Positions 24,564 through 36,250 of a stretch of DNA of 64,000 nucleotides are shown in pieces; the first letter of the stretch is position 1, and the number at the start of each line of letters is the position of its first letter. This stretch comes from Mya arenaria (taxonomy: Eukaryota > Mollusca > Bivalvia > Myida > Myidae). The notes beneath the pieces were generated by a model that saw only the letters and a program-made list of their open reading frames with translations, searched no databases and was not told the DNA's origin. Location of the stretch: positions 14,382,280-14,446,279 of the forward strand of contig NC_069133.1 of NCBI RefSeq assembly GCF_026914265.1. The letters run 5' to 3'. Position numbers and translations under genes: made by a program.

Positions 24564-24783
24564 TAACAGAGGCATTTTAGAATACACACAGACGAGAAGC
24601 CAGACAAGTGTTAGATATGAGATGTTGCTTTGTCTGAGCAAAGTCATTTTCAAACTCGTATGAGAGTACACACAGGAGTTAAACCATACAAGTGTGAGTT
24701 ATGTGATGCTGCATTCTGGTTTATAGTTACATTACAAAACCATATACGAAAACAACATGAATTAAAGAAGTAACAAAATAGAG

Positions 24784-25144
24784 AATCACTTCTACTATGG
24801 GACCTGTCGTGCTTTTTTTCACCGAAAGAGTCATTAACAACTGATTATAAAATACTCCCGGTATTAATAAATCCGTACAAATATGAGATGTGCGTGGTCA
24901 TTGGGATATGAGACTCTGATATTCGACAAAAGTTCAATGACTTGTTTTAGTCATCGAGGCATGTATATAGTATATCACGTTTTGGTCGAGCATTGCTGTT
25001 AGTCATCGTAACTGTTTTCATTATTTAAACCGTGGGATTTAAAGGAAAAGCCTGTTAATGCGTTTTTTGCCAATTCATTAAGAAATTATAAGCAATCGGA
25101 ACTGTGTCTAATATGTGTGCATAAGATTATTAATGTAGGGGGAT
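24784..25144 (+). repeat. duplicated 3' flank of locus B
   Basis: Starting near ATGGGACCTGTCGTGC, this stretch matches 31077-31440 almost base for base. Shared blocks include GATATTCGACAAAAGTTCAA and TATATCACGTTTTGGTCGAG. It shows that locus C is a copy of the 3' end of a locus-B-like unit. Confidence 0.85.
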
Positions 25145-25230
25145 GCAAAAACGTAATATAAGTAGTTGAAGTAGAAGTTGTAGAAGTAGTCGCAGTAGTA
25201 AAAGTAGTAGTAGTAGATGTAGTAGTTGTT

Positions 25231-25263
<33 letters not shown>

Positions 25264-25375
25264 ATAGTAGAAGAAGAAGTAGAAGTAGTAGAAGTAATAG
25301 TATCAGCAGCAGCATCAGCACCGGCTGTAGTAATAGTAGTAGTAGTAGTACTAATACTAGTAGATGTAGTAGTAG
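25145..25375. repeat. GTA/TAG trinucleotide repeat
   Basis: Imperfect GTAGTAGTA with GAA, TTG and CAGCAG interruptions. It occupies the same place as the longer repeat at 31436-31801 in the paralogous flank. Leucine- or valine-rich frames over it are artefacts. Confidence 0.93.
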
Positions 25376-25557
25376 TGATCTATCGCACTGATTGACCGAC
25401 GACGCAGCTATTGTATTCATGACATCATCAGAGTCATTGTTTCTAGGTCAAAATAGGGTGGTGTGGAGTGAAAAATACTGGATGAATTTAAGATATTTCC
25501 TAAGGTAAGGTCACACAACCACGTGTTTGTGTTTTTATGAACACTATTTTAAATTGT

Positions 25558-27220
25558 AATATTTAGCGGTTTAAAACAACATAATTCGATGAGTAAAATA
25601 TGTCGATGACATATTATTGACAATTGTCATTGCAGAACGTATAATAGAGTTATATAAATGTAAGGTACGAGCATGTGATGCAAAACGCCACTGCTTGGTT
25701 AGAAATCATTTACTAATATTGCAAATGACAGTGGGAATGATGGTACAAAAGATTATCAGGTATAAGCATACTTTGGGGTTTACGTCGATAGTATTTGCTT
25801 TTTAATTACTCGCGAAATAGAGGCTTGCCTTGCAAGCGACCTTTCTCCGCTCATGTGTGCGTGTCTTAATCCGTCGAACTCTGTCGTTACCTGATCAGGT
25901 GCGCGTTTTACCGGAAGTAGTCTCATGGTGTGTCGATTATGGATAATTGTCACACAAGCCATTACAATAGGTGTTGTAATAGATAATAGGTGGTGTTATA
26001 AATATATAGATAATATATAAGCACATGGAAATTAAACAAATAATAAATAATACAGTGTCGATCTGAAATGATAATAACGTTAAATTAATATGTACATAAT
26101 TTTATTGATATTCATAAAAACTTAAACATCACAGATTATGAATATGTATATTTTATTATTGTCAATTGGTATTGTCTATCATTTACTAACTTCGAAATCC
26201 AGCTCATCCGGTTTCGGGTTTCGGGCCGCTGGGTCGCATAGCCTGTCGGTGTCAATTTACATCTCTCAGGAGGTTGGCTGGTTTGTTCCGGACCTGTTGG
26301 TTGACCTCAGCGAGTCTCTCAGGGCTTTCTTTACGATATGGCCCGGTGGGCGAAAGGCACCAGCAGCTGCCTTTGCCTCGACCTGAAATAAATTTGAATA
26401 CAATAATGTAAATTAGAATAACCCATTCAATAATAAAATAATAGTTTTAGCGACGAAGACTCGTGTTACTTGATATTTTTCTCTCTTGTCCAATTAAAGT
26501 TTTAATTATTATGGTTTAATTATTATTTAAATAATAAACTTACCAGAACGGATGACTTCAGCTTCCCAGCCTTAAATGGATCAGATTAATGGTTATTGGG
26601 GGTGACGTTGGCGACGTTATCTTCCCAGTACTGATTTTTCCAGGCGGGACACCTTTTCACTTTTGATCGCAAACTGCACGTTCAGTATATGAATCCAGTT
26701 TCCGGTTTCTCACGCTAAAATATAAGAATATATATGTTAATTTATGATGAAAAATATTTGGTATCGAAGTGTTTAATTATAAAATTCATTATGCAAATAA
26801 AATTTCTTTCAAATAAAAGCTGTTTACATACTTTGCCAAGCAACATACGGCCTCGAAGTGCGACGCCTTCTCGAGTATGGTGAGCGTCACCGCGCAATCC
26901 GGAGCGACTTCCTCACCAGGTGGTCGATTCTCAAGCTCCTCGTCTTCTATATTTGGGGGTCGCTGGATCTGGTCATTTTCATTCACGTTAAATGAGGTGT
27001 CGGGAATACTGGCTGGTTCTATTTCCGCCATTGTGTCTTCAGTGGACAGTAGTGGTGGCAGCACTATAAAGATGGTCTCGTTAACTGGAACGGCGATGAT
27101 GGTGTCGTTCATGTAGACGTCATCTGAGATGATGCTGATGTTTCTGTCAGGGATTCTGGCTGGTTCAATCTCCACCATTATGTCTTCAGTGGACGGTAGT
27201 GGTGGCAGCACTAGAGAGTC
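25558..27220 (-). repeat. tandem segmental duplication, unit 1
   Basis: AATATTTAGCGGTTTAAAAC starts this unit at 25558 and the next at 27221, an offset of 1663 bp. The two units match along their length. Each holds one copy of the three-exon minus-strand gene described below. Confidence 0.85.
26179..27220 (-). pseudogene. FLYWCH-like zinc-finger gene, copy 1 (degenerate)
   Basis: Three minus-strand exons are supported by splice sites: A 26832 to about 27220 (donor GTATGT), B 26544-26714 (acceptor TATTTTAG, donor GTAAG), and C 26179-26382 (acceptor TTTATTTCAG). Exon A is an open acidic, proline-rich region with two in-frame 49-residue repeats containing LPPLxSTEDxMxEIEPAxIP, ending VTLTILEKASHFEA. 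Exon B is 57 codons, phase 0. It has IY-stop-TCSLRSKVKRCPAW then VTPNNH, that is C-x8-C and a terminal NNH where FLYWCH fingers have YW-x-C-x8-C and H-x-H. Exon C continues KAKAAAGAFRPPGHIVKKAL, like the helix that follows FLYWCH domains in MULE-type and related proteins. Exon B has TGA at the expected W and a second stop; exon C has two stops. FLYWCH assignment is inference from spacing. Confidence 0.5.
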
Positions 27221-27286
27221 AATATTTAGCGGTTTAAAACAACATATTTCGATGAGTAAAATATGTCGATGACATATTCTTGACAA
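26832..27286 (-). CDS. exon A of FLYWCH-like copy 1, acidic repeat region
   Basis: The open frame is 165 codons if read on to 26789 and contains the two 49-residue repeats. Its first ~20 residues (MSRICHRHILLIEICCF) come from across the duplication junction at 27221, so the Met is probably not the natural start. In the other copy, an ATG at 29194 (minus) in context CCTGCATGG fits better. The exon should end at the GTATGT donor (26831-26826). Confidence 0.4.
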
Positions 27287-29106
27287 TTGTCATTGCAGAA
27301 CGTATAATAGAGTTATATAAATGTAAGGTACGAGCATGTGATGAATTAACGCCACTGCTTGGCTAGAAATCATTTACTAATATTGCAAATGACAGTGGGA
27401 ATGATGGTACAAAAGATTATCAGGTATAAGCATACTTTGGGGTTTACCTCGATAGTATTTGTTTTTTAATTACTCGCGAAATAGAGGCTTGTCTTGCAAG
27501 CGACCTTTCTCCGCTCATGTTTGCGTGTCTTAATCCGTCGAACACCGTCGTTACCTGATTAGGTGCGCGTTTTACCGGAAGTAGTCTAATTGTGGATTTT
27601 CTTTGACACACCTCATGTTGTCGATTATGGATTATTGTCAAACAAGCCATTACAATAGGTATTGTAATAGATAATAGGGGGTGTTATAGATATGGCCATT
27701 AAATGAACATGGAAATAACAGTCAAATTTATAATAATAATAAATGATAATAATTGTTAAGTAAACTAATACGAAAACGAAGCACAATAAAAAATAAGGGA
27801 TAATAAAGCACATGGAATTGAACACTAGAAATAATTCTAGTGTACATAAAAGTGAACCAAAAATAAATAATAAAAGAACAAATACACACAAAGTTATAAA
27901 TAATATATTAGCACATGGAAATGAAACAAATAATAAATAATACAGTGTGGATCTGAAATGATAATAACGTTAAATTAATATGTACATAATTTTATTGATA
28001 TTCATATAAACTTAAATGTCACAGGTTATGAATATGTATATTTTATTATTGTCAATTGGTATAATCTATCATTAACTAATTTCGAAATCCAGCTCATCCG
28101 GTTTCGGGTTTCGGGCCGCTGGGTCGCATGGCCTGTCGGTGTCAATTTGCAGCTCTAAGGAGGTTGGCTGGTTTGTTCCGGACCTGTTGGTTGACCTCAG
28201 CGAGTCTCTCAGGGCTTCCTTCACGATATGGCCCGGAGGGCGAAAGGCACCAGCAGCTGCCTTTGCCTTGACCTGAAATAAATTTGAATACAATAATGTA
28301 AATTAGAATAACCCATGCATTAATAAAATAATAGTTTTAGCGACGAAGACTCGTGTTACTTGTTTTTTTTATCTCTTGTCCATATTAAAGTTTTAATTAA
28401 AATGGTTTAATTATTATTTAAATAATAAACTTACCAGAACGGATGCCTTCAGCTTCCCAGCCTTGAATGGATCAGATGAATGGTTATTTGGGTGACGTTG
28501 GCGACGTTATCTTCCCCGTACTGATTTTCCCAGGCGGGACACCTTTTCACTTTTGATCGCAAACTGCACGTTCAGTATATGAATCCAGTTTCCGGTTTCT
28601 CACGCTAAAATATAAGTATATATATGTTAATTTATGATGAAATATATTTGGTATCGAAGTGTTTAATTATAATATTCATTATGCAAATAAAATTTCTTTC
28701 AAATAAATTTTGTTTACATACTTTGCCAAGCAGCATCCGGCCTCGAGGTGCGACGCCTTCTCAAGTATGGTGAACGTCACCGCGCAATCCGGAGCGACTT
28801 CCTCACCAGGTGGTCGATTCTCAAGCTCCTCGTCTTCTACATTTGGGGGTCGCTGGATCTGGTCATTTTCATTCACGTTAAATGAAGTGACGGGAATACT
28901 GGCTGGTTCCATCTCCGCCATTGTGTCTACAGTGGACAGTAGTGGTGGCAGCACTAGAGAGTCAAGTTGACTAGAACGTCGATGATGGTGTCGTTCATGT
29001 AGACGTCATCTGTGATGATGCTGATGTTTCTGTCAGGGATCCTGGCTGGTTCCATCTCCGCCATTATGTCTTCAGTGGACGGTAGTGGTGGCAGCACTAG
29101 AGAGTC
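27221..29106 (-). repeat. tandem segmental duplication, unit 2
   Basis: Second copy of the 1663-bp unit. It is enlarged by about 200 bp of extra AT-rich sequence (about 27690-27900), and its acidic repeat is duplicated with a 143-bp period (28951 to 29094) instead of the 147 bp seen in unit 1. Confidence 0.8.
28072..28272 (-). CDS. exon C of FLYWCH-like copy 2, intact
   Basis: Acceptor TTTATTTCAG, then 66 codons and TAA at 28074-28072. It starts VKAKAAAGAFRPPGHIVKEA and ends in the acidic KPDELDFEIS. The first third resembles the basic/helical segment after FLYWCH fingers. It is the best conserved piece of the gene. Confidence 0.45.
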   Translation of the reverse strand, partial: VKAKAAAGAFRPPGHIVKEALRDSLRSTNRSGTNQPTSLELQIDTDRPCDPAARNPKPDELDFEIS

Positions 29107-29194
29107 AAGTTGACTAGAACGTCGATGATGGTGTCGTTCATGTAGACATCATCGTGCTGGCATTCTCAGCAACATTGCCCATCTCAGTCGCCAT
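28072..29194 (-). pseudogene. FLYWCH-like zinc-finger gene, copy 2 (degenerate)
   Basis: Exon positions are A 28722 to about 29194, B 28435-28604 and C 28072-28272, with the same splice sites as copy 1. Exon A may begin at ATG 29194 (MATEMGNVAENAS). Its acidic repeats have a 143-bp period and so fall out of frame, with TAG between them. The final repeat reads through to CCLAK and the donor. Exon B is 170 bp, one base shorter than copy 1 (fewer C residues in the CACCC run), and keeps the same TGA at the conserved Trp position. Exon C is fully open for 66 residues ending PKPDELDFEIS. The shared TGA predates the duplication, so the family was already decaying, or the stop is tolerated. Nuclear DNA binding would be expected of an intact relative. 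Confidence 0.5.
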
Positions 29195-30099
29195 GCAGGT
29201 ATTGCATGACTACTCAATGTTAATCAGCTGCTTCTGTATCTGACGATACATGTTTACACGAGAGATCCCTGTAATATATATGTAGTACTTTAATTCTATA
29301 TGTATGTCGTATTTATGTAGCATCCTATGTGTATTATTTAATAATGTAATTGATAACTCAAAGTTACATCGATAATTTAGAAACATTAATGCTATAAAAA
29401 TAATAATAATGAAATATAAACATAAATATAAACATACCAGTATTACATTTGCGATGTTGCCAACGCTTACATACACAACATTGTATAGCATTACCTCTGC
29501 CGGTTACGTTCAACGCGCACGAGATGCACGGTCATGACGGTCATGACTGATACAAATCTATATTGAAACATTGACTGATGCAAGCCCAGCATTTTTTACA
29601 ATCCTTCTAGTAATTAAAGACAGTGTTAATGACAAACAGAATTCAATTTTGAATTAATAAATTAGTAGATATATGAATAAACAAGAAATGTGTTTCATAA
29701 TGTGTGTTTTTTTATTCAAAAACTTTTGACATTGTATATTATGGTAGGACATTGGATAATATCATCACTGGATTATCACAACAAAGGTAAAAATAAACAA
29801 TTGTTCAATAAAATTACACAAATACAACTGTTTAATATTATGTATAATGCTTTATTTCTAAAATAATGTTAAACATTATTAATACGTTAACATTCCCTAT
29901 ATAATTTATAGATGTTTCACTTCGTCTGACTAAATGGTTCACTAAGACCTGGTTCACTTTGTCCGACATTCTTATACACCAACTGATTCTTCAAAATAAC
30001 GCTTACAGGTAATCTGACTGGAATTTCTTTCCAATTTGAAAACTCGTGTCTATGTGTTTTCAATGAAAATAAATAGATGAAATAGTCACATTTTTTAAA
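29195..30099. other. non-coding, nothing recognised
   Basis: AT-rich spacer. A minus-strand open stretch at 29210-29491 is low-complexity and hydrophobic, with no domain. Confidence 0.4.
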
Positions 30100-30700
30100 A
30101 TCTTTTTCTAGGTAATAATTTTGCTGATTTTAACATATGATTTTATAAGTGTAAATGTTAGTCTATTTGTTCACCTAAAGTTTTGTTAAAGAAAGAAAGA
30201 AATATTATATACAATAAATGTCATTGACAATGCAGCTTACAAATATTACAGACAATCGATAAATAAGTGTTGATAGCTCTATGATTGCAAATACTTGTAT
30301 ATATTTCTAAAATATCATTATTTATTGTTAGTTGTTATTGTAATACATTGTTTTATCAACTTGAATTGGAATTTGAATCGTTTTGTGATTCAAATCAAAT
30401 GGTTGACTTTCTCACAATATTGAAAAACATTATTTCGTATAATGAAATGTTGTTTGATTATTATGATGTATATTTCATCACACTTTGCTGTTGACCGCTA
30501 TGGGTTTCACCTGATAATAAATACAGGAAATAGACACACTTCTTGATCTTTTTCTAGATCACGAAAGGGTGTGTACCGGAGTCTTGCGCAGAACACAAAA
30601 CTCCTGACTGGTGCTTGTCATATTGGATTGTAGTCACCAAGCCAGACGTGGATAACCTTTGAATACTTTCCAAAAAGTTAAAACACATGGCCACATCATC
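30100..30700 (+). repeat. duplicated upstream flank of locus C
   Basis: Matches 55210-55500, for example TGTCATTGACAATGCAGCTT and TTGATAGCTCTATGATT. It leads into the conserved half-finger block, so locus C keeps the proximal 5' flank of the family. Confidence 0.8.
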
Positions 30701-30701
30701 G

Positions 30702-31076
30702 TGTAATATCGTTGTAGGAACTGAAAATGGCATAAGCTCTCACAATGAAATGCATATACACGGGACGTTCTTGTTACGTTTAGCTTTACAGGGACATATT
30801 AGAATACACATAGACACGTGATGCTGCTTTCTAAACAAAACGCAGTTTACAAACGCATATTAAAATACACGCAGGCGAGAAGCCATACAAGTGTGAAACA
30901 TGTGATGCTGCTTTGTCAACAAAAGGAGATTTACAGAGGCATTTTAGAATATACACAGGCGAGAGGTCATACAAGTGTGAAACATGTGATGCTGCTTTAT
31001 CAACAAAACGCAGTTTACAAGCCCATATTAATAATAATACAGTTGTACGACATGGGATGCTGCTTTCTCAACAAAA
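30702..31076 (+). pseudogene. C2H2 zinc-finger fragment (locus C)
   Basis: It starts with the divergent half-finger CNIVVGTENGISSHNEMH (C-x12-H-x3-H), which fuses directly into the helix half of a normal finger (LALQGHIRIH). About three more 84-bp units follow. The frame is interrupted by TGA and TAA codons, and the last unit is cut short before the 3' flank at 31077. Most of the array present in locus B is deleted. Confidence 0.7.
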
Positions 31077-31435
31077 CTATGGGACCTGTCGTGCTTCTTT
31101 TCATCGAAAGAGTCATTAACAACCGCTTATAAAATACTCCCGGCATTAATAAATCCGTACAAATATGAGATGTGCGTGGTCATGGGGATCAGACTCTGAT
31201 ATTCGACAAAAGTTCAATGACTTGTTTTAATCATTGAAGCATGTATAAAGTATATCACGTTTTGGTCGAGCATTGCTGTTAGTCATCGTAACTGCTATTA
31301 TTATTATAACCGTGGGATTTAAAGGAAAAGCCTGTTAATGCGATTTGTGCCCATTCATTAAGAAATTATAAGCAATTGGAACTGTGTCTAATATGAATGC
31401 ATAAGATGATAATGTAGGGGAGATACAAAAACGTA
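31077..31435 (+). repeat. duplicated 3' flank of locus C
   Basis: Near-identical to 24784-25144. Confidence 0.85.
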
Positions 31436-31576
31436 ATAGAAGTAGTTGTAGTTGTAGTGATAGTAGAAGTAGTAGTTGTTGTACTACTAGTAGTAGTAGT
31501 AGTAGTAGTAGTAGAAGTAGTAGTAGTAGTAGCAGCAGCAGCAGCAGCAACAGTAGAAGTTGTAGTAGTAGTAGTA

Positions 31577-31670
<94 letters not shown>

Positions 31671-31726
31671 CAGCAGTAGTAGTAGTAGTAGTAGTAGTAG
31701 TAGAAGTAGTAGTAGTAGTAGTAGTT

Positions 31727-31801
<75 letters not shown>
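31436..31801. repeat. long GTA/TAG trinucleotide repeat
   Basis: About 360 bp of nearly pure GTA units with a few GAA, TTG and CAG interruptions. It is longer and purer than the paralogous repeat at 25145-25375. Frames on either strand give homopolymer Val, Tyr or Leu runs and are not genes. Confidence 0.96.
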
Positions 31802-33459
31802 AATTTCTATTACCATTTTAAAGGTAATATTTTGGTCTCAAGGGTTTTCGAAATGGTTTCAGTTAATTTTCATTTGAATTTGATTTTGCGTTCTCGTTAA
31901 ACGTTTTATTATTCAATTTGATTCAGCAGTAGAACGATCGAACAGACATCACAAATAATGACGGACATCAAACTAAAATCGGAACTTGATAACGTAAGCA
32001 CAAGGATCAATAAAATAAACCATATGCTCGAGTAACAAGATTGTTCAATAATGAGTTTGCAGTATACTTAATTGCATTTTATACATAAGTAAACAGATGG
32101 GTGTTACAATTAACGTGTATATAACTATTTAAGGTCACATTCATTAAGCTGCTTGCTTAACGCAAACCATTCAATGTTTGATTGTCCGTTTCGATCGTGA
32201 AGTATATTTTTTGATAAATTTACAGCGTGAAGCTACCTTGGTTCCCCTCATACTAAACAAAAGAAAAAATAAGCCGTGTATCGCTGTGGTTATGTTATGT
32301 TATGTTATGTTATGCTACGTTGATTTATGTCATCAAATGTTGGTTGCTTTAAGCATAGAATGTAGAAAACGCTGACTTGAATTCCTTCCGATCGTTTTAG
32401 AAGTTTGGTTTAAGACAATCTATTTGCCGCCAGAGCGCGTGCGTATTGACCAATCAGAATAGTCTAAGCAGTTATGTAACGGTTATTAACAATGGATTGG
32501 AAAGACCTGTCAAATACTAAAGTCCGATCTTTTGCATTCAACTATGAATAGTTTCATATAATTATCTTAATATTAATATATTTAACTGTAAAACAATGTT
32601 GTTTTTATACAACTAACTAAGAAAGAATATTAAAAACAAAAATAAATATGACCAGTAAAATCAGTAAAGAACTAAGAGTAACTTCTGCAACTATTTCGGA
32701 GAAGCAGACTGTTTCGGTTAACCCCTCTTCATGTAATAATGTTTTTGATTAAGTGATTTCATATTGATCCAGTTGTTTGTCCAAGTTTAGTTGTATTTGC
32801 TAAAGCCCAGTCATACTAAGATGCCGCCCAGGCTTCTATTGTATTGATGTTTAATGTATCGATGTAGCTTAAGTATATTTTTTGTAAATTATTTAGTCTT
32901 ATTTTTTGTTAATCGTTTAATTTTGCATATTTTTTTAATATTATTGACTTATCGTGTCAAATACCTGTGGCAAGTTATTACAAAATTGTCTTTAAACACC
33001 GAAATGCCACCCATAATTGACAAATCTCTTATGTGCTTTTATGCAGCATTCGATAGCGAACATTCTCTGCGTGTGATCTTGACATTGGAAGTTGGGACAT
33101 GCTCTATTAAAAAGGTTAACAATATTGTTTTATTAAAAACAATATTGTTAATGAATATGTGTTTGATAGTAACTTTACAGCATTCATTACAAACTCTATT
33201 GAAATAAATTTGAAACTTTATGATAGTTTCGTTATATTCATTATAAAGAAAACAATCTGAACTAAAATTAAAGGGCCGAAATTAGTAAGGGGCTGAAAAT
33301 TGTGGAGGCATTTGATTTAAAGGTGCCATAATTGCTGGTATGAAATGTCTTAGGAGCCGATTGGTAAGAAGGCCGATTTTGTAAGGGGCTGATTAACCTG
33401 GATCCCCTTACATATTATAGTAATCGAACACTCATTGACATCTTAAACTTAAGACACAG
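31802..33459 (+). repeat. duplicated distal 3' flank (locus C unit)
   Basis: Homologous to 44880-45895 and 58500-59350, with the shared block GTTTGATTGTCCGTTTCGATC at about 32175-32195. A (TTATG)n run lies at about 32290-32315. An open stretch at 32854-33207 has no domain. Confidence 0.75.
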
Positions 33460-33616
33460 GCCTTATATATTCTCTTTATTTCCACCCGAGGGTGATTTCA
33501 ACATATACAATATTTTAAACAATCACAATTATACAATATATACATCAATACAAACATGTCATGACAAGCTATATACATAAAGAACTAAATAAATGCAATT
33601 TATGAGTTATAAAGAT

Positions 33617-33620
<4 letters not shown>

Positions 33621-33658
<38 letters not shown>
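33621..33658. repeat. (AT)n microsatellite
   Basis: About 19 AT units within the 3' region of the LINE fragment. Confidence 0.93.
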
Positions 33659-33661
<3 letters not shown>

Positions 33662-34024
33662 ACCGTGAAATTGTTATAAGACAAACGGAAAAAGATACAA
33701 TAATAATAAATAAATAAATAAATATGAAAGAATAGCGTAGAAGGAGAAAAGAAATATGACAATTACAGTTATAACGGAGTAACGTTATAACATGGTAACA
33801 GTTATTTGAATGAGCCGAAAATAATTATGCCCTAAGGTTAAATCGCTTAGTTCGGGTTGCTTAGGGTTGCGTCACTCAATTATTTTTCAAAGGGAAGCAG
33901 CCATCAAACTGCATACATCATCGATGTATGTTTTTTCTTCGCTATGTCCCAATGTATGTAATGTCTGTTCACATAATAGATGCGTAATAAAGTCTTGCGT
34001 TGTTGCTGGGCGTAATGAGGGATA

Positions 34025-34624
34025 TCAGTTAAGAAGTTTGTTTCTGGCCTCATAATAAAATGTACACATGGCAATATAGTGAACTCGAATGTCATCTGTC
34101 TCTGTTTCACAATGTCTGCAAATAGTTCGATTCTGGACACGTGTGTCTGTCAGGAGCCGCACAACAACTGCGGCGTCATAAAGTTCGACGGAGGATTCGG
34201 CGGCGGCCCAAAGAGCGGATCTGCGTATAAGAGGATGAACCACTTTAAACCGGTCAAAGTTCGGATCGCAATCGATGCGGGTAAGCCATTGTTGTTTGTG
34301 ATATTCAAACACACGGCTATTGACGAGACGTTTCCAGGCTGATTTGGGCGGGAGAGACGAGGTATCCTTGTTTAAAGTTAGGTATTCTAACAGGTCATAC
34401 TTCTTGATGATGTTGTAGAGATCTGGTATTACACCTCGTTGGCCGAAGGTATTGCGTATCAGGAATAAATTGAGTCTATAATCACATATTTGCTTGGTTA
34501 CGTTATGTGTTTTTATGCAGCAAAGTTTATGGAAGAACATTAGTTTTCTTTTGTCAATATGGAGTATCATTGGGTACCAGCCAAGAAGCCCCAGTGCCAT
34601 GTCAGTACGAGTTCGTGAGGGCAC
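34025..34624 (-). CDS. LINE C-terminal region with CCHC motif
   Basis: 199 codons corresponding to the post-polymerase part of a non-LTR retrotransposon protein. The motif CRHCETETDDIRVHYIAMC near the end (C-x2-C-x8-H-x4-C) is the terminal zinc knuckle common in such elements; a related one is at 51541-51792. The first residues overlap, in another frame, the thumb-like segment 34567-34788 (SLLYGAELWSTL). It is not a host gene. Confidence 0.7.
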   Translation of the reverse strand: MPSRTRTDMALGLLGWYPMILHIDKRKLMFFHKLCCIKTHNVTKQICDYRLNLFLIRNTFGQRGVIPDLYNIIKKYDLLEYLTLNKDTSSLPPKSAWKRLVNSRVFEYHKQQWLTRIDCDPNFDRFKVVHPLIRRSALWAAAESSVELYDAAVVVRLLTDTRVQNRTICRHCETETDDIRVHYIAMCTFYYEARNKLLN

Positions 34625-34970
34625 ATTTTCGCTGCGAGCCTTAAGACGCGTTCTATTTTCAGAATGTCAATTTGCGTAAGAGTTGACCATAACTCCGCCC
34701 CATATAACAGTGATGGAACAGCAATCGTTTGCACTAAATCGGATAGAACTAGAGGGTTAACGTCGAAGTTCGAATCACGAATTGTCATTAAGGAAAATAT
34801 TGAGGCTCGTCCTTTTCTTGCTCTTGCTTCAACAGCAAGGCTGCTGGAGAACTAGTCCTACGTGAGTTGCACTTTCTGATGAGCGAAGGACAGTTACGTT
34901 AATCAGTACAGTGTCATTACAGCTACTGCTTTCCCTGAATACTAGATAGGCACATTTCGTTTCATTAAGT

Positions 34971-36250
34971 TCCGACACATCTTCTTTATATACCGACCAC
35001 AGTTTGCAATTCATTTTAAAATATGTCCATACAAGAAAAGGTTAAAGCCCGGACACAAAAAGTTGAGTCGGACACAGACACGAACGGATAGTACGATTTT
35101 AATATGCACTCGTTCGGGGGCATAAAAACGTTGTCTACCTACAAAACGTTTAGGTTATATATAATCGTTAAACAGGTCACAACTCACGGACCATAATAAC
35201 TACAATATCTAGATACCAATTCTAAAAGCTATCCAAACATGAGAAGCTTAATTGAAAGGTAAAACTGACCGAAGGCCGGACACGGGGCCTTGTTTAATGA
35301 TCCCGCGATCACTATTTTAGTTAAGTGTGATCGTGACTGGCTTTTTTGTACAAAACGAAGGACATGTGTTCTTTAACAAACAGTGGCGGATCCATGGTCT
35401 AGTAATAACATACTTAAATGTCAATCAAGGTGTGACAGGTTAAAAAATTCTTATCGTCTTCGTGGAACATTGGGATACCATGTGACAGTGCTATACACTG
35501 GTGAATGTTAAAGAGCTTGCTCTAACCAGGGTCAATTCTGTCTGTGCACTATGCAACAAAATATAAAATGACTAACAGCCTTATCGGAGCACTCGTTGAA
35601 CGGTCAAGGGCCGAGTGCAAGTATAAGTTGGCTTACACACAACCAAACTTATTTGAAAAGGTCTAGACACGTTGTGTTACATCCTCCACTTAGGTCATAC
35701 ATTCGTAATATACGACAGACTTGGACGGAAAAGTTAAGATACATAGTCAAAAGTCAAATATCACAATTATAAAAAAAATATTGCTGACCTACAGATTTGG
35801 ATGCACATAATGTTGCATTGCAATTCTAAATGAACCTAAGGGACACACATTTGTTACAAGGAATTGTTCACATAAGTATTGATATATTTCAGCATATTAC
35901 ACTTTAAATTTGTAGTTATTCATAATAAAAAATATATTCTATTTATAGATATGCCTGTAGTATTGTATATCCATTGATTCTTGTATATTAAAGGATAAGC
36001 ATGTTACTCCATACGCGATCTTTTGAAATTTACCCATCTTCACGGACCTATAAAACACGGGTTTGACAACTGCCCGATATCAGTGAAACGATAAGAAATA
36101 ATAATTTACACACAATCCTTAGCGTGTGCTCGGCAAATATAAAAAAAAATTCCGCCGAATCTCCGATCGGTGATTAACGGCGATCTTCGGTTATTTCCGC
36201 CAGCTCTGCTTATATATTTTTTTACATCGATATGTCGCATGTTACATGTT
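34971..36250 (+). repeat. duplicated distal 3' flank, continued
   Basis: Matches 45910-46830. Blocks include GTCCATACAAGA, GGGGCATAAAAACGTTG and GTCACGGACCATAATAA, plus the segment with GGATCC and TCTAGT near 35390-35560 that also recurs at 59440-59590. Confidence 0.75.

Larger units (their letters stand above)
33460..34970 (-). mobile_element. 5'-truncated LINE (non-LTR retrotransposon) insertion
   Basis: The paralogous flank at about 45885-45920 lacks this segment, which places its limits near 33460 and 34970. Read on the minus strand it starts inside reverse transcriptase (ELNETKCAYLVFRES, the region after the catalytic motif). It continues through LYGAELWS-LT-DI-KIER and ends with a CCHC-type motif (CRHC..H....C) and an AT-rich 3' untranslated region with (AT)n. 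Frameshifts separate the pieces, so it is dead. The clade was not assigned. Confidence 0.8.

Noticed and set aside
31457..31900. Long poly-Val, poly-Tyr and poly-Leu frames over 31335-31900 and 25130-25420
   Set aside because: They are translations of GTA/TAG microsatellites and have no flanking coding signal.
34079..34342. Plus-strand frame with GGFGGGPKSG
   Set aside because: Antisense of the LINE fragment, which has clear reverse-transcriptase-type motifs on the minus strand.
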